Origin: Tricholoma matsutake
Taxonomy: Eukaryota; Basidiomycota; Agaricomycetes; Agaricales; Tricholomataceae
NCBI GenBank assembly: GCA_026075535.2
Contig: AP026544.2
Span: 9,176,001 to 9,240,000 of the forward strand
Length of the DNA stretch: 64,000 bases
Reading direction: 5' to 3'
Each line of letters begins with the position of its first letter. Position 1 is the stretch's first letter. The position numbers and the translations under genes were made by a program. A model generated the notes under the pieces. It had not been told where the DNA came from. It searched no databases and saw only the letters and a list, made by a program, of their open reading frames with translations. Positions 31,084 through 41,664 of the stretch are shown here, in pieces.

Positions 31084-32251
31084 TGGCTCAAGGACCAATT
31101 CACCACTTTAGCATCATTCTAATCACATCGGCTAACTCCTATGACGTCCCAGACGCAGCACGACCCAGTCTATTGATCGCAATATCATATTGACCACATC
31201 GAAACATCACCAGCGACATCGATCATATCAAGAGCCCACATCGCACAACCTTAGGACTACCCTGAAAGTCCCTAAGATCCCCCTACATGACCATCAAACA
31301 TCCCTGATCAACTTCGAACAGCCGCAACTGTGATCGAGCATCGTCGAGCATCATCGAGCGTCATCGATCAATATCGAGAAACTATGAGCGTCATCGGGCG
31401 CTGCCTTCGTTATCTAAATGGTGGAAGACCATGCACTAGGACGTATTCCAACTCGTGCTCAAACCTGTTGATCATAGGTCAGCCTCATTCCAAGTCCCTA
31501 TCATGCACAGAACCCGCTGGACACATTATTGTGAGACTTAGCGCAGTTTATACACAAATGACAGTCTCTTTTAGTTCTTTCCCTTTATTACTCTTTCATC
31601 ATATGATATATATATCTTTCTTGTTCGGATTCCAGTCTCCTTTATGGCCTTGTGCCTTAACTCATATCTTTTGCCTCATGTTCTACACATGTTTCTCATT
31701 CCATTTTAGGAAGTTTCTTTAAAACATATAAAACTCTGTAGTATCTACTGGGAAAAAGAAAGAAATCATCTTCACATATCATCTCATATACAGTTCTAAG
31801 CATCCGATCAACTTTCTAAAACAATCTAAGTCTCTGCGGGTTTTCTTGATCGATGAGAAACCTCTGCGATAGTCGCGTCCTCAATCCTCCCTCAATCCTC
31901 TCATCATTAGTTATAGCAACCCTTCCAACACTTCATAGCTGTTTTCCGCACCCTTCATATACCATTGACCTATCAAAAGGTCCCCAGAATTCACATATTG
32001 ACCATCAACGATAAACTCGTTTGCCGTTGATCTCATTGATCACCCTTGATATCGATCAATACTCAGTCGGACCACACCAAATGCCTTCGTCTCTCGTAAC
32101 AATACCTTCATGACTAGTACCAACTGGTCATCTTTCCAGCGGTTGGGCCACGAACATTCGGAATGACTCACAACCTTCCTCTGACTCGTGTTATACCATC
32201 TGAAGCTATTTTGTGGGTTTTGTTTGGGTTTCCGGGTTGAGCATCATCATT
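31084..32251 (+). repeat. LTR-like copy 1 of Gypsy A (tandem)
   Basis: Begins TGGCTCAAGGACCAATTCACC-like and ends GGTTGAGCATCATCA. It is about 1170 bp and aligns end to end with 32274-33489, at moderate divergence. It is rich in TCGA/GATCG dyads, especially CATCGAGCATCGTCGAGC near 31336. Its 3' part is homologous to the Gypsy D LTR (AAACATATA and GAAATCATCTTC motifs). Confidence 0.75.
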
Positions 32252-32273
32252 AGCAAGGTCAAAATTCTCAATG

Positions 32274-33489
32274 CTCAAGGGCTGATTCACCATTACAATC
32301 GCATTCTAATCACATCTGCTAACTCCTACTATGTCCCAGAAGCAGCGCGACCATTCTCAACCAAGTCGTATCGATCATGATATTATATTGACTGCATCAA
32401 AACATCACCAGCAACATTGATCCACTTCGAAACTACATTGCACGACCTTAGGGCTACCTAGGAACACTCTACGAACCCTCCAAATGAACATCGAGTATCT
32501 TCGATCAACTTCAACCAACTTCAACTGCAATCGCACATCGTCAACCATCATCGACCATCATTGAGCATTATTGATTGACATTGAGAAACTACAAATGACA
32601 TAGGGTGCTGTGTTCATTATCTAAATGGTGGAATACCATGTGACAGGGAGTATTCCAACTCATGCTCAGACCTGCTGATAGTAGGTCAGCCTCGTTCCAA
32701 GCCCCTATCGTGTACAGAACCCACTGGATGGATTATCGCAACACTTAGCGCAGTTTATACACAAAGGACAGTCTCCTTTTAGTTCTTTCCCTTTATTACT
32801 CCTTTGTCATATGATATATCTCTTTTTTGTTCGAATTCCAGTCTCATTTTGGCCTCATGTTTTATCTCATATCTTTTTGCCTCATGTTCTTACACATGTT
32901 TCTTATACCATTTTAGGAAGTTTCTCTTAAAACATATAAAAGTCTGTAAGTATCTACTTGGGAATACAAGAAATCATCTTCACATATCGCCTCGTATAAA
33001 GTTCTAAGAATCTGATCTATCCTTTAAACTATCTAAAACTTCTACGAGTTTTCTCAATCGATGAGAAACCTCTATGACCATCATCATCCTTGATCGCCCT
33101 TTGATCAAATTATTGCTAGCACTCGTAACCACTCTGACACTTCCTAGCCATCAACTATAACCTTCACATACTATCAATCTACCAAAAAGCCCCTAGAATT
33201 CACACACTGACCCTCGTTGATCAACATTGTTTGCTATTGTTCTCATTGATAAACATCGTTCGCCATCAATCTCGTCGACCCTCTTCGATATTGATTGATA
33301 CTACATTGGACCATGCCAAACACCTTCTTCTCTCATAGAACTATGTTTACGACTAGTATCAACTAGTTGTCTTCCCTTTGGTCTGACCATGAACATTCAG
33401 AACACCTTGCACCCTTCCTCTGACTTGTGCAAATATCATCAATTACCTCATTGGCAGTTTTGGTGGTTTTCCTGGGTTGAGTATCATCA
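32274..33489 (+). repeat. LTR-like copy 2 of Gypsy A (tandem)
   Basis: Begins TGCTCAAGGGCTGATTCACC and ends GGTTGAGTATCATCA, about 1216 bp, only 22 bp after copy 1. TGGAGCCCACTGCGAGGG just inside (33493) starts with TGG and is a candidate primer-binding site, so this copy is the functional 5' LTR of A. Confidence 0.75.
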
Positions 33490-33663
33490 TTTCTGGAGCC
33501 CACTGCGAGGGTTTCTGAATCATTTCATTGTCAAACCAATCTTGACTTCCTTGGCTTCGGCCAACAGCAGACCGCCTTCGACAACTCGCAACCTCCAACA
33601 CTCCTGAACAAACCAGGAAGTAATCAACGACCTCTACCTGAACCCAAATCCAAAGATAAACCT

Positions 33664-36068
33664 TTGACCTCAACTTTGCATATCCCAACACCACCGTCTC
33701 CATCCATCTTCCCAACCTCTTTAACTTCAAACTTAAACCCTACCTTTATATCACAACCAACAATGGCAGCACCAGCTCAGACAACTAGCATTATGCCTGC
33801 TCACGGTCACTTGACTGCTCATAAATTTGACCCTAGTCAACCTCGAGAGCTCCGACGATACTTTGAGGAGCTTGAGTTGTTGTTCCTAACCTGCGGCATT
33901 ACTAGCGCTGACTTGATCAAGAAACATGCCTGCCGCTATCTTGACATCAACTCTTCTGAACTCTGGGAATCGCTTCCAGAATATCAGCCCAGCACTTCAT
34001 TCAACGTGTTTCAAATGGCAGTACATAAACCTATCCCGTCTCAGAAGATGAATGCAAGTGGAGCATATTGGACATGGACAAATTAGTGGGAGAACAACTA
34101 CATGTTGGGGTATTCAACACGAATGATCTAGGAATGTATTATTGGGTGTTCTACAACATTACTCACTTTTTACGAACAAAGAATAGGATCTTGGAAGCTG
34201 AGCAAAGCAGAGCTTACATTCGAGGATTCCAACCCGGCTTATGGACTCGAATTGCATGATGACTCGAACTCAAATTTCCTGATCATTATCCCGATGATCC
34301 ATATCTGCTCAACAACATTCACGATGCGGCAAAGTTTGTATTGGCAGGCTCGAATACATCAAACTTGGTACTCCACCAATTGACTTTAGGGCATGGCATG
34401 GGTAACCCTCGGGTATATTTTCTTATACCCCTACCCATACCCATGAACACCGTACCCACAGGGGTAGGGGTGCGGTGTTACCACAGGTTTTTGCAGGTTA
34501 CCCATGGTTATTCATGGGTATTGATATTTTTCCTTATATTTGATAGGAAATTGCTGAAAAAGATGTTTGCATCTTCTCGTGGGGGGTAAACCCGCAAGTC
34601 ATGTTACCCTGACTCGCGGGTTTTCCTGCGATATGTCATCAAAAAGTACCCCTGCATTTTTTACTGTTCTTTTTCATGATATTTGATAGAAATTTGCTGA
34701 AAAAGATGTTCACATCTCATCACAGGGGGTAAACCCATGAGTCAGGTCACCATGACTTGTGGGTTTTTCCTGTGATATGTCATTAAAAAGTCAAAATCTC
34801 AACACAGATGATCACTCACCTTACCAAAATCTGGGTACCAGCATACCTGCACATACCCATAACACTGTGGAAAAGGGTATGGTGTTGCCTGGGTATGGCA
34901 ATCCCATACCCATGACCAGAAACACATGGTGTTACCCATACCTGTGCTGTGCCCTAATTGACTTCTCCATCAAACTTGACATTGAACATTGGAAATATCA
35001 TGGTAACCTCATCACCCAAAACTGTTATGATCAAAGCCAAAGATCTAAATGCAATGTTTGAACAATTTGCTAGCACCATTGCTATGCAGATTGCAGGTAC
35101 CAAATCGACTACAGCTCCTCACACTTATTCAGCAGACAGACAGGCACACATCAATGTGCTTCTTTGCATATTTTGCAGTTTATCGGGACATTTTATCCCT
35201 GATTGTTTGGTTTGTCAGTCATACTTGAATGAAGGGAAGTGTAAGCAAAACACGGAAGGAAAGATTGTACTTCCAAACAGACAATTCATGCCTCAAAATA
35301 TTCCTGGCAGGTTTATCAAGGAATGCATTAACAAATGGTGGAAATGGAACCCAGATGCAGCACCAGCTGCCATGCTCCTATTCAGCATTGCACCATCGGC
35401 ACCTTTGACTTCGACAAATTTGGCCTCGGCTTTGATCACTTTGATATTGGAGTCCAACATTGGCATCAGAAATGAAAGGCATTTATCATAACTCAACATT
35501 AACATCTGACTCCAAAGATAGGATAGCAGCTCTCAAGCGAGAGATATACATGCTTCAAAGTGGTTGACCATTCTCGTGTCTGAACAACAAGGTTTGAAGT
35601 CCAGTTCCAGCCATGACAATCCCCATTCCTGTGTCTTTGACATCTACTGCCCCAGTACCAGCACCATTGACATCTTCATTGACAACAGTCAACCCTTCAA
35701 CTTCAACTATGGCTCCAACATCGGCATCAACATTGACTTCTCCCACATCGACCACCTCGCCATTGACCACTGTACCTCCAATGCAAACCTTGGTACACCC
35801 TTACGCATCAGTCAGGGAAAATGCCTATTTGCCACCACACAAATGGAACTTCACTGGTGGATCGAAGGGTAAGGAGAAAGACAGACCATCATATGCAACA
35901 CAGGCACCGGTACAGAATGAGAAAATCGCCCATGATATCTTTTTGTGCTCAATGAAGATGCCAATTGTTACACTTACATTGGAAGAACTACTATCGCTTT
36001 CACCCAAGGTTTGAACAAAATGGAGAGAACAGGTCACACCAAAACGGGCACCACAAGACAGAAACAAT
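33664..36068 (+). pseudogene. Gypsy A gag (interrupted by H3 copy 3)
   Basis: Gag of a Gypsy element related to D. Core: HKFDPSQPRELRRYFEELEL, KKHACRYLDINSSELWESLP and LGMYYWVFYNITHFL. RILEAEQSRAYIRGFQPGLW leads into the H3 insertion. After it come LNAMFEQFASTIAMQIAGT and the zinc region CIFCSLSGHFIPDCLVC (C-X2-C, H, C-X2-C). A Pro/Thr/Ser-rich linker and PIVTLTLEELLSLSPKV complete it. Frameshifts separate the blocks and a TGA follows SPKV. It stops at the H1 insertion at 36077. Confidence 0.85.
34387..34956. mobile_element. hAT-type element, family H3, copy 3 (570 bp)
   Basis: Ends TAGGGCATGGCATGGGTAAC and ACCTGTGCTGTGCCCTA, flanked by perfect 8-bp duplications ATTGACTT (34379-34386 and 34957-34964). 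It lacks the hairpin minisatellite. In its place are two similar blocks of about 130 bp (TTTGATAG..AAATTGCTGAAAAAGATGTT) with GGGTAAACCCGCAAGTCATG palindromic stretches at about 34585 and 34727. It interrupts Gypsy A gag. Confidence 0.92.
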
Positions 36069-36076
36069 GCCACACA

Positions 36077-37546
36077 TAGTGTATCAAGGTTCAGTCCATT
36101 TTTCTGAAAAAGTGAGTAACTGAAACCATCAGTTCAGTTAATGGTTAAGCTGTTTTGAAAATGTTTGAAAATGTTGTAAAACCAGTCTAAACCAGTTACA
36201 ACCAGTCTTTGTACAGTTGAATTATATACTCTATAGGACACTAAACTAATGTACATAAGATATACAATACATAATTACATTAACTACGAGGGGAGATGCC
36301 ATGAGAATGGGTGGGGTTTATATATGTTAGTAGTAGTAGTAATGTTACTGTAGTTGTACATGTTTGTTCACAGTAAACAAATGTGTTGATGCATTTGTTT
36401 GCATCACATGTTGAAGCATTGATGCGTTTGTTTATGTCACACATTGATGCATTGATGCGTTTGTTTGCATCACACATTGATGCATGTGTGTGTTTACAAC
36501 CACCACCCTCGTTGACCCATGCTCCCATGCTACCCTCCATCTGCACTCACCACCAATGACATGCACACCATGACCCAAACAAACACAAGTCAGGGGGCCT
36601 GAACGATGCTAGTTGTTGTTTGGGCCAGTGTAAGTCTTTCATATTATTATTTGTTGAGTTGTTTCTTTTACTAACTAAATGTTTTTCTTTTGGGTTCTTG
36701 CATCTTGACTGCGACATTGCCCACCCTCCAAATGACACACACAAGCCCTGCACCAATGCTGCGAGCCTCTGCTTGCAGGGTGGCAATGGGCCCTTTTCTG
36801 TCCAGTGACAATGACCACCACCAATGCCACGTCACAGCACCACCACCCCGCCTGTGAGCCACTGCTTGTAGGGAGGTATGGAGGTGCTGACGATGATGAC
36901 CAGGAGGGATGATGAACAAGGGGGAATGACAAATGATGGGAACAACAAACAATGGGAAGGATGAATGATGGGAAGGACAAATGACGGGGAATGACCAACA
37001 ATGGAGAACAACCAATGGGGGGTAACCATGATCGGTGGGGAACAACCAATGGCAGGGAATGACCAATGACAGGGAACAACCAACAATAGGGAACAACCAT
37101 CAACAGGGAGCAACAAATGGCAGGGAACAACAAACAGCAGGGAACAACAAACAACAGGGAACAACAAACAACAGGGAAGGACAAATGAATGGCAGCAGGA
37201 CCCCACCCTTGCTACAAACACAAGACAGTGGGGCTATTTCTTTTCTTTTTCTTTTTCTTTTTCAAATTTTCATTCCATATGTAGTTACACCGCACCGCTG
37301 TGAGCAACTGCTTGCAGGGTGTTTATGTATTTATTTATTTTGTATACATAAAGTTAGTTGTGCCACAAAAATGGGGGGAAAACCAGTCAAAACCGGTTTT
37401 TTGGACTGTAACTGAACCAATAGGACCAGTTCTAATTGGTTCGGTTATGGTCCAACTGACTTGGGGTGCCAGTCTAGACCAGTTACGGTTACGGTTAACC
37501 CTCTTAGAGATCGAAAAACCAGCCTGGACTGAACCTTAAAACCCTA
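36077..37546. mobile_element. hAT-type element, family H1, copy 3 (1470 bp)
   Basis: Ends TAGTGTATCAAGGTTCAGTC and the complement GACTGAACCTTAAAACCCTA. Flanks GCCACACA (36069-36076) and GCCACAAA (37547-37554) are an 8-bp duplication with one change. The interior has a 34-bp tandem repeat (about 36380-36490, TGATGCATTGATGCGTTTGT), one palindrome/intron-like module (36590-36715), a CAGGGAACAACAAACAA minisatellite (about 36890-37190) and the GAGCAACTGCTTGCAGGGTG motif at 37303. It splits Gypsy A between gag and protease. Confidence 0.92.
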
Positions 37547-37554
37547 GCCACAAA

Positions 37555-38105
37555 CATGTTCAGTCCCAATGCGATTATAGTGCCCGACCCATACGAGACC
37601 TATATTAGCAGTCTTTGACCTGGTGAAATCCCTCAGCCATTTGTCATCACTAAAGAATCTTCCTCAATTAGATCAGTTATTATGGACATTCAGGGCAACA
37701 ACCAGATAGAAAGTGTTGTCGATCCCAGTTCCTCAATCATATCGATGGCTGAAGATGTCTGCCACAAACTTGGTCTAGCATACGACTCCTCAATTCAGCT
37801 TCTGATGCAGTCTGCCAATGGCACTGTGGATGAAACACTTGGTTTAGCATGCAATGTGCCTTGCGATCTCAGCGGAATCAGTGATCACCCTATACATGCA
37901 GATACATGTTATTCTGGACCTAGCATATGATATTCTACTCAGACAACCTTTTGACATCTTAATGGAAAGCATCATCAGAAACTATCAGAACAAAGCTCAA
38001 ACAATCACGACCTGCAATCTGAACTCGACTTGGACCACTACCATTCCTTTGATCCCTCAATCGCCTTGTCATCAAAAGGTAGCTCATGAGGATTTTCAGT
38101 GTTAG
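37555..38105 (+). pseudogene. Gypsy A protease
   Basis: Retropepsin region: YETYISSL, a TGA, then QPFVITKESSSIRSVIMDIQ, QIESVVDPSSSIISMAEDVC (catalytic D in VVDP), HKLGLAYDSSIQL and NGTVDETLGLACNVP. After a shift comes VILDLAYDILLRQPFDILM, the conserved closing block. The active site is DPSS rather than DSGA; Gypsy D has DPGS at the same place, so a DP loop belongs to this family. Confidence 0.8.
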
Positions 38106-38280
38106 AGAATGAAATTTTGGAACAGTGCACTTTCATTATTCCATTCAACTCTTCTGACTCCTCTATATTTATTGAACGCACTGCAAATATCCCCAAATCG
38201 ACTCCTTCGAAGAATTATCTGCAACACTTTCTGACTTATATTTATCTGCGTGCGACAAGTTCCATGTTCCTTGAAATGCC

Positions 38281-38667
38281 TTGATGGTGTTCAAACCTAT
38301 GCAAACTTCTTCGTCATATGTTTCCCCTTACTCCATTATTTCCGACAATCGCCAGTCTAGTTATTTATCGACAAAGAAGAAATACAAACCAGTCGCACAG
38401 AAGGTCCGTCCAATTGTGGCTGAACTACCTGATCAATTTCAAATTATTCGATGCATCGAGGGTGATCCCCTCAAAGACATGCCTCCACTAAATCCACATC
38501 CTCTGATATTCGAACCAACTCCTCAATATACCCTTGAACACAAAAACATCATCGATCGGAATCATCCAGGCAATTTCCTATGGCCTCAAGAATGAGACCT
38601 CATGCACGACTTTATTTGAAACCAGCAAATGGGGTTCGCATGGACTGAAAATGAACAAGGAAGTTTT
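38281..38667 (+). pseudogene. Gypsy A, start of reverse transcriptase region (truncated)
   Basis: YKPVAQKVRPIVAELPDQF, IIRCIEGDPLKDMPPLNPHP, ILxRNHPGNFLWPQE and GFAWTENEQGSF are the well-known lead-in to RT in this basidiomycete Gypsy group. The frame ends at the LTR of Gypsy B (38668). The remaining RT, RNase H, integrase and 3' LTR do not reappear after B, so they were lost. Confidence 0.8.
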
Positions 38668-39394
38668 TGTTAAGACTATAGGTCTCAACTCAGCCTAGTC
38701 TTCGTATGTTGCAGTTGGAGGCTTTCCAACTGTATCGGTTCTTGCAGTAAGAGGCTTTCTTACTGTATCCGGTTCTGTTCAGGACTTGGTGCTTCCTAAG
38801 TCGATACAGCTATCCATACTCAGAGGCTTTCTGAGTAGACCATTGGTTCGTGTATCACAGTTGGAGGCTTTCCAACTGTCGAGTTTGAGTTGTCACAGCT
38901 AGGGGCTCCCTAAGCTGTCGAGTGTTCTGGTTGAGTCTAAGACCGTTATTTGAATTAGGTCAAGCTAAGGAATACAGGCAGTATTACTGTAGCTTATATA
39001 CGGTTCAGAGAATGTCTATTGTCCAATTGGAATACGAGATCCTTGTCAAGTAAATATAGAAGGAACAATAGAACAGTAAGCCTCATGCCTAGCATGAGGA
39101 GTCCAATGTCATGGAGTGCTGCGGCACAGCATGTCAAAGAACAATAGCAAATAACCCTCATGCCAAGCATGAGGCGTCCGATGTCATGGATCCGATATCA
39201 GGGGTCCTATGTCAAGGAGTCCGATGTCATGGACCTCATGTCAAAGGGCTGTCGTATCACAGCATGCATGGGAGTGGGTTCAGGTGCATGGAGTCACCAT
39301 GCATCAAAGTGTCCCCATCGGAAGTGAGTCGTGTCATGTCAGAAAGGAAAAATGAAGTGCCCAGTCTTGCGGGTCCAGATAACAAATCGTAACA
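38668..39394 (-). repeat. 3' LTR of Gypsy B with hairpin array
   Basis: 727 bp, TGTTAAGAC...TCGTAACA (5-bp terminal inverted repeat). It contains six short stem-loops at 38712-38917 with apical GGCTT or close variants, two CCTCATGCCTAGCATGAGG-like palindromes (39081, 39154), and a GTCCGATGTCATGGA repeat (39175-39245) that has an extra unit in the other LTR. Confidence 0.9.
38712..38917. repeat. Array of six stem-loops with shared GGCTT loop
   Basis: Stem-loops at 38712-38732 (CAGTTGGA-GGCTT-TCCAACTG), 38745-38765 (CAGTAAGA-GGCTT-TCTTACTG), 38783-38802 (GACTTGG-TGCTT-CCTAAGTC), 38818-38836 (ACTCAGA-GGCTT-TCTGAGT), 38858-38878 (as the first) and 38895-38917 (ACAGCTAGG-GGCTC-CCTAAGCTGT). Spacing is 33-40 bp. 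Stems differ while the loop is kept. The copy in the other LTR is at 44112-44317. Confidence 0.85.
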
Positions 39395-39550
39395 TCACCT
39401 CCCTTCTATCTTCGAAGTCACTGACTTCGAATTACTATCTGCTTTCCCCTAGGTTCTCCCGCATGGTTCTCCAGTCATATTCCCCATCGCATCGTCGTCA
39501 AAATTATTGTACCCTGATTCAAGGAAATCCCATCGCCTCTGCTCTTCCTC

Positions 39551-40180
39551 TCATTCCTTCTGCTGCCTCATTGGGCAGTCAGGGCTGTAATATCCAGGGC
39601 CTCGTTGCTTGAAATGCTTGCAGATATGTCTTTGGCAGATCAGGCCGAAGTGCCCGATCTGGTGGCAAATGAAGCATCTGGTGTTCCTCATGTGGGGAGG
39701 GGACCAAGGTGGCTGGGTCGACCGTGGTTCGGGTTTGGGTGTCGTGAGGTCAATGATTTCTAAAGGTTGGGTCATCTGGTTGCTCATAGAGGGGGAGGCG
39801 TTTCCAGAGGCGGTTCGTGGTTTGTTTTTGTTTTTCCGCCTGTTGTAAGGTGAGGGTGAGGTCAGTCATTGTCTGTTTTGATCTATGGGGGTGTGAGGGT
39901 TTCTTTCAACCGCCTTCTGTCTGTCTGACCATGGCATAGCCATGTCTTGGATCACTTGTTCAATTCCGAGGGTGTCAGCATCGTTCATCCCTTCTTCCAG
40001 GTTGTGTTTCATTTGATCAATCGTGCTTTGGTAGTAGAAACACATTCTTGCAAGGTGGTATTTTGAGGGGTCATGGGCGAGGTGGGTGCAGAGGGTTTCA
40101 GCATTTGCTGGGTCTCATAAGAATTGTTTGGTGAATCGTCATTTGGGGGGTATTATGGGTGTCTGTTCTGCCATGGATAG
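39551..40180 (-). pseudogene. Extra 3' ORF of Gypsy B with zinc knuckles
   Basis: Downstream of the chromodomain a further reading frame runs RFTKQFL, a TGA, DPANAETLCTHLAHDPSKYH, LARMCFYYQSTIDQMKHNL, DMAMPWSDRQKAVER, IDLTTPKPEP, then CFICHQIGHFGLIC, a perfect C-X2-C-X4-H-X4-C knuckle. A decayed second knuckle follows (CKHFKQRGPGYYSPDC, missing a C and the H). It ends just before the 3' LTR. At least two in-frame stops break it. The knuckle suggests nucleic-acid binding; role unknown. I recall similar 3' ORFs in other mushroom Gypsy elements but cannot verify it here. Confidence 0.6.
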
Positions 40181-40214
40181 GTGGGGAGTTTTCTGGTTTT
40201 GGGGGTTCTACAGC

Positions 40215-40410
40215 TGTCATTGCTGTTTATATGCCCCTAGGATTTTCTTGGCATTAGTCAGGTCTCCCTCAGGTTCCCATGAGTTCTCCGAGGTTGGGTA
40301 TCTGACCCACTTCACTAAGAAGTGCATGGTCCTTCCTTTCTTCTTATGTCCGATGATCGCTTCCACTTCATACTCCGATTCACCTTCTATCAGATTGGGC
40401 AGTGGTTCTG
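40215..40410 (-). pseudogene. Chromodomain of Gypsy B integrase
   Basis: ESEYEVEAIIGHKKKGRTMH, FLVKWVRYPTSENSWEPEGD and LTNAKKILGAY form a chromodomain, with the aromatic cage positions Y, W and W present. In chromoviruses this tail directs integration to chromatin with particular histone marks. It follows HPVFHAALLSPYKETETHGL, the usual integrase C-terminal block. Confidence 0.88.
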
Positions 40411-41664
40411 GGAAGTTCAGTCCATGTGTCTCGGTTTCTTTGTATGGGGAAAGGAGTGCCGCATGGAATACCGGGTGTATTTTCCACTGTTCTGGTAACT
40501 TCAGTCAGTAGGAGAGTGGGCTCAGGACCTTGTCGATGGTGAATGGTCCTTCTCTCTTTGGTGCGAGCTTCCTTGTTGCATGCATCATCTTGAGGTTCTT
40601 TGCTTCTAGCCACACTCTGTCTCCTTCTTTGAACGGGGTGAAGTGCCTTGTCATCCTTTCTGCCATCATCTGTCTGGCTAACTCATGAGTTGCCTTCGCT
40701 TCATCTCGGGCTTGTTGCAGTGTGACAATTCACTTCTCGATAGCTGGTATGTTTGTTTTCAAGTACGGGAGGGGGATCGCCTTGGGCTCATAGCCCATCA
40801 TGAGGTAGAACAGAGAGTTCTTCTATATGGAGTGGGTTCTCTGGTTGTGCGTGAACTCCGCGGTTGGGAGGAGGTGTTTCCAATTCTCGAGCAGAAGATT
40901 CATAAGTATACTTCCACTTCCTGGTTCACCCATTCTGTCTCCCTGTTGGTCTGGGGGTGGTATGCTGTGCTCATTGCCAGCTTGATTCTGAGCAGTCTTC
41001 CTAGCTCCTGGAAAAGCTGTGAGGTGAATCTGGGATCTCTGTCAGAGATGATCTTGTCTGGGAGGCCGAATCATTTGTAGACATTGTCTAGATAGAGGGT
41101 GGCTGCTCCCAATGCATCTATAGTTTTCCTGCAAGGGATAAAAATTACCCCCTTCATAAGCCCATGGTCTACCATGACCATGAGTGCATCATAACCATCG
41201 GACTCCGGTAAGTCAGTTATGAAATCGGTCGTCACCATCGCAAATGGTCTTGTTGCTTTGGATTTAATCAGTTGTAGAGGCGGTGTTGTCGGGTGGGTGT
41301 TGACCTTCATTTGCTGGCATGTTGCGCATCCAGCAATGTAGTTTTTGATGTATGTCATCATTCCTGGCCACCAGTAGTCTCTCCTAACCATTTCAGTTGT
41401 CTGCCATTGTCCCGGGTGTCCGCTGGTTACTCCTTCGTGGTATTTTTGCACCAGCTTCTTCTGTAGATCTCCATTGTCCGGCACATAGCACCTGTTTCGG
41501 AAAAATAGAAGGCCGTCCTCTATTTTCCAATCTTCCAATGCTGACTTTATCGGCGGAGTTCCCTTTGTCTTTAGCGCTTCAATTGCACTTTTTACCAGAT
41601 TGTCTTCCATGATTTTCGAATATCCGTTGGTATTCCCTGTACTGTTCGGGGAGTAGTTCGTCAA
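40411..41664 (-). pseudogene. Gypsy B integrase
   Basis: Zinc-binding start: HEGVTSGHPGQWQTTEMVRR, DYWWPGMMTYIKNYIAGCAT and CQQMKVNTHP. Core: TTDFITDLPESDGYDALMVM (first D), [20 protein letters not shown] (second D), [20 protein letters not shown] (E). DDE is retained. A TGA follows DNVYK where arginine is usual (near 41072), and later frames are shifted. The N-terminus is joined directly to pre-RT sequence at about 41640. Confidence 0.88.

Noticed and set aside
35555..35770. Val/Asp-rich - strand frame
   Set aside because: Shadow of the Pro/Thr/Ser-rich linker of Gypsy A gag on the other strand.
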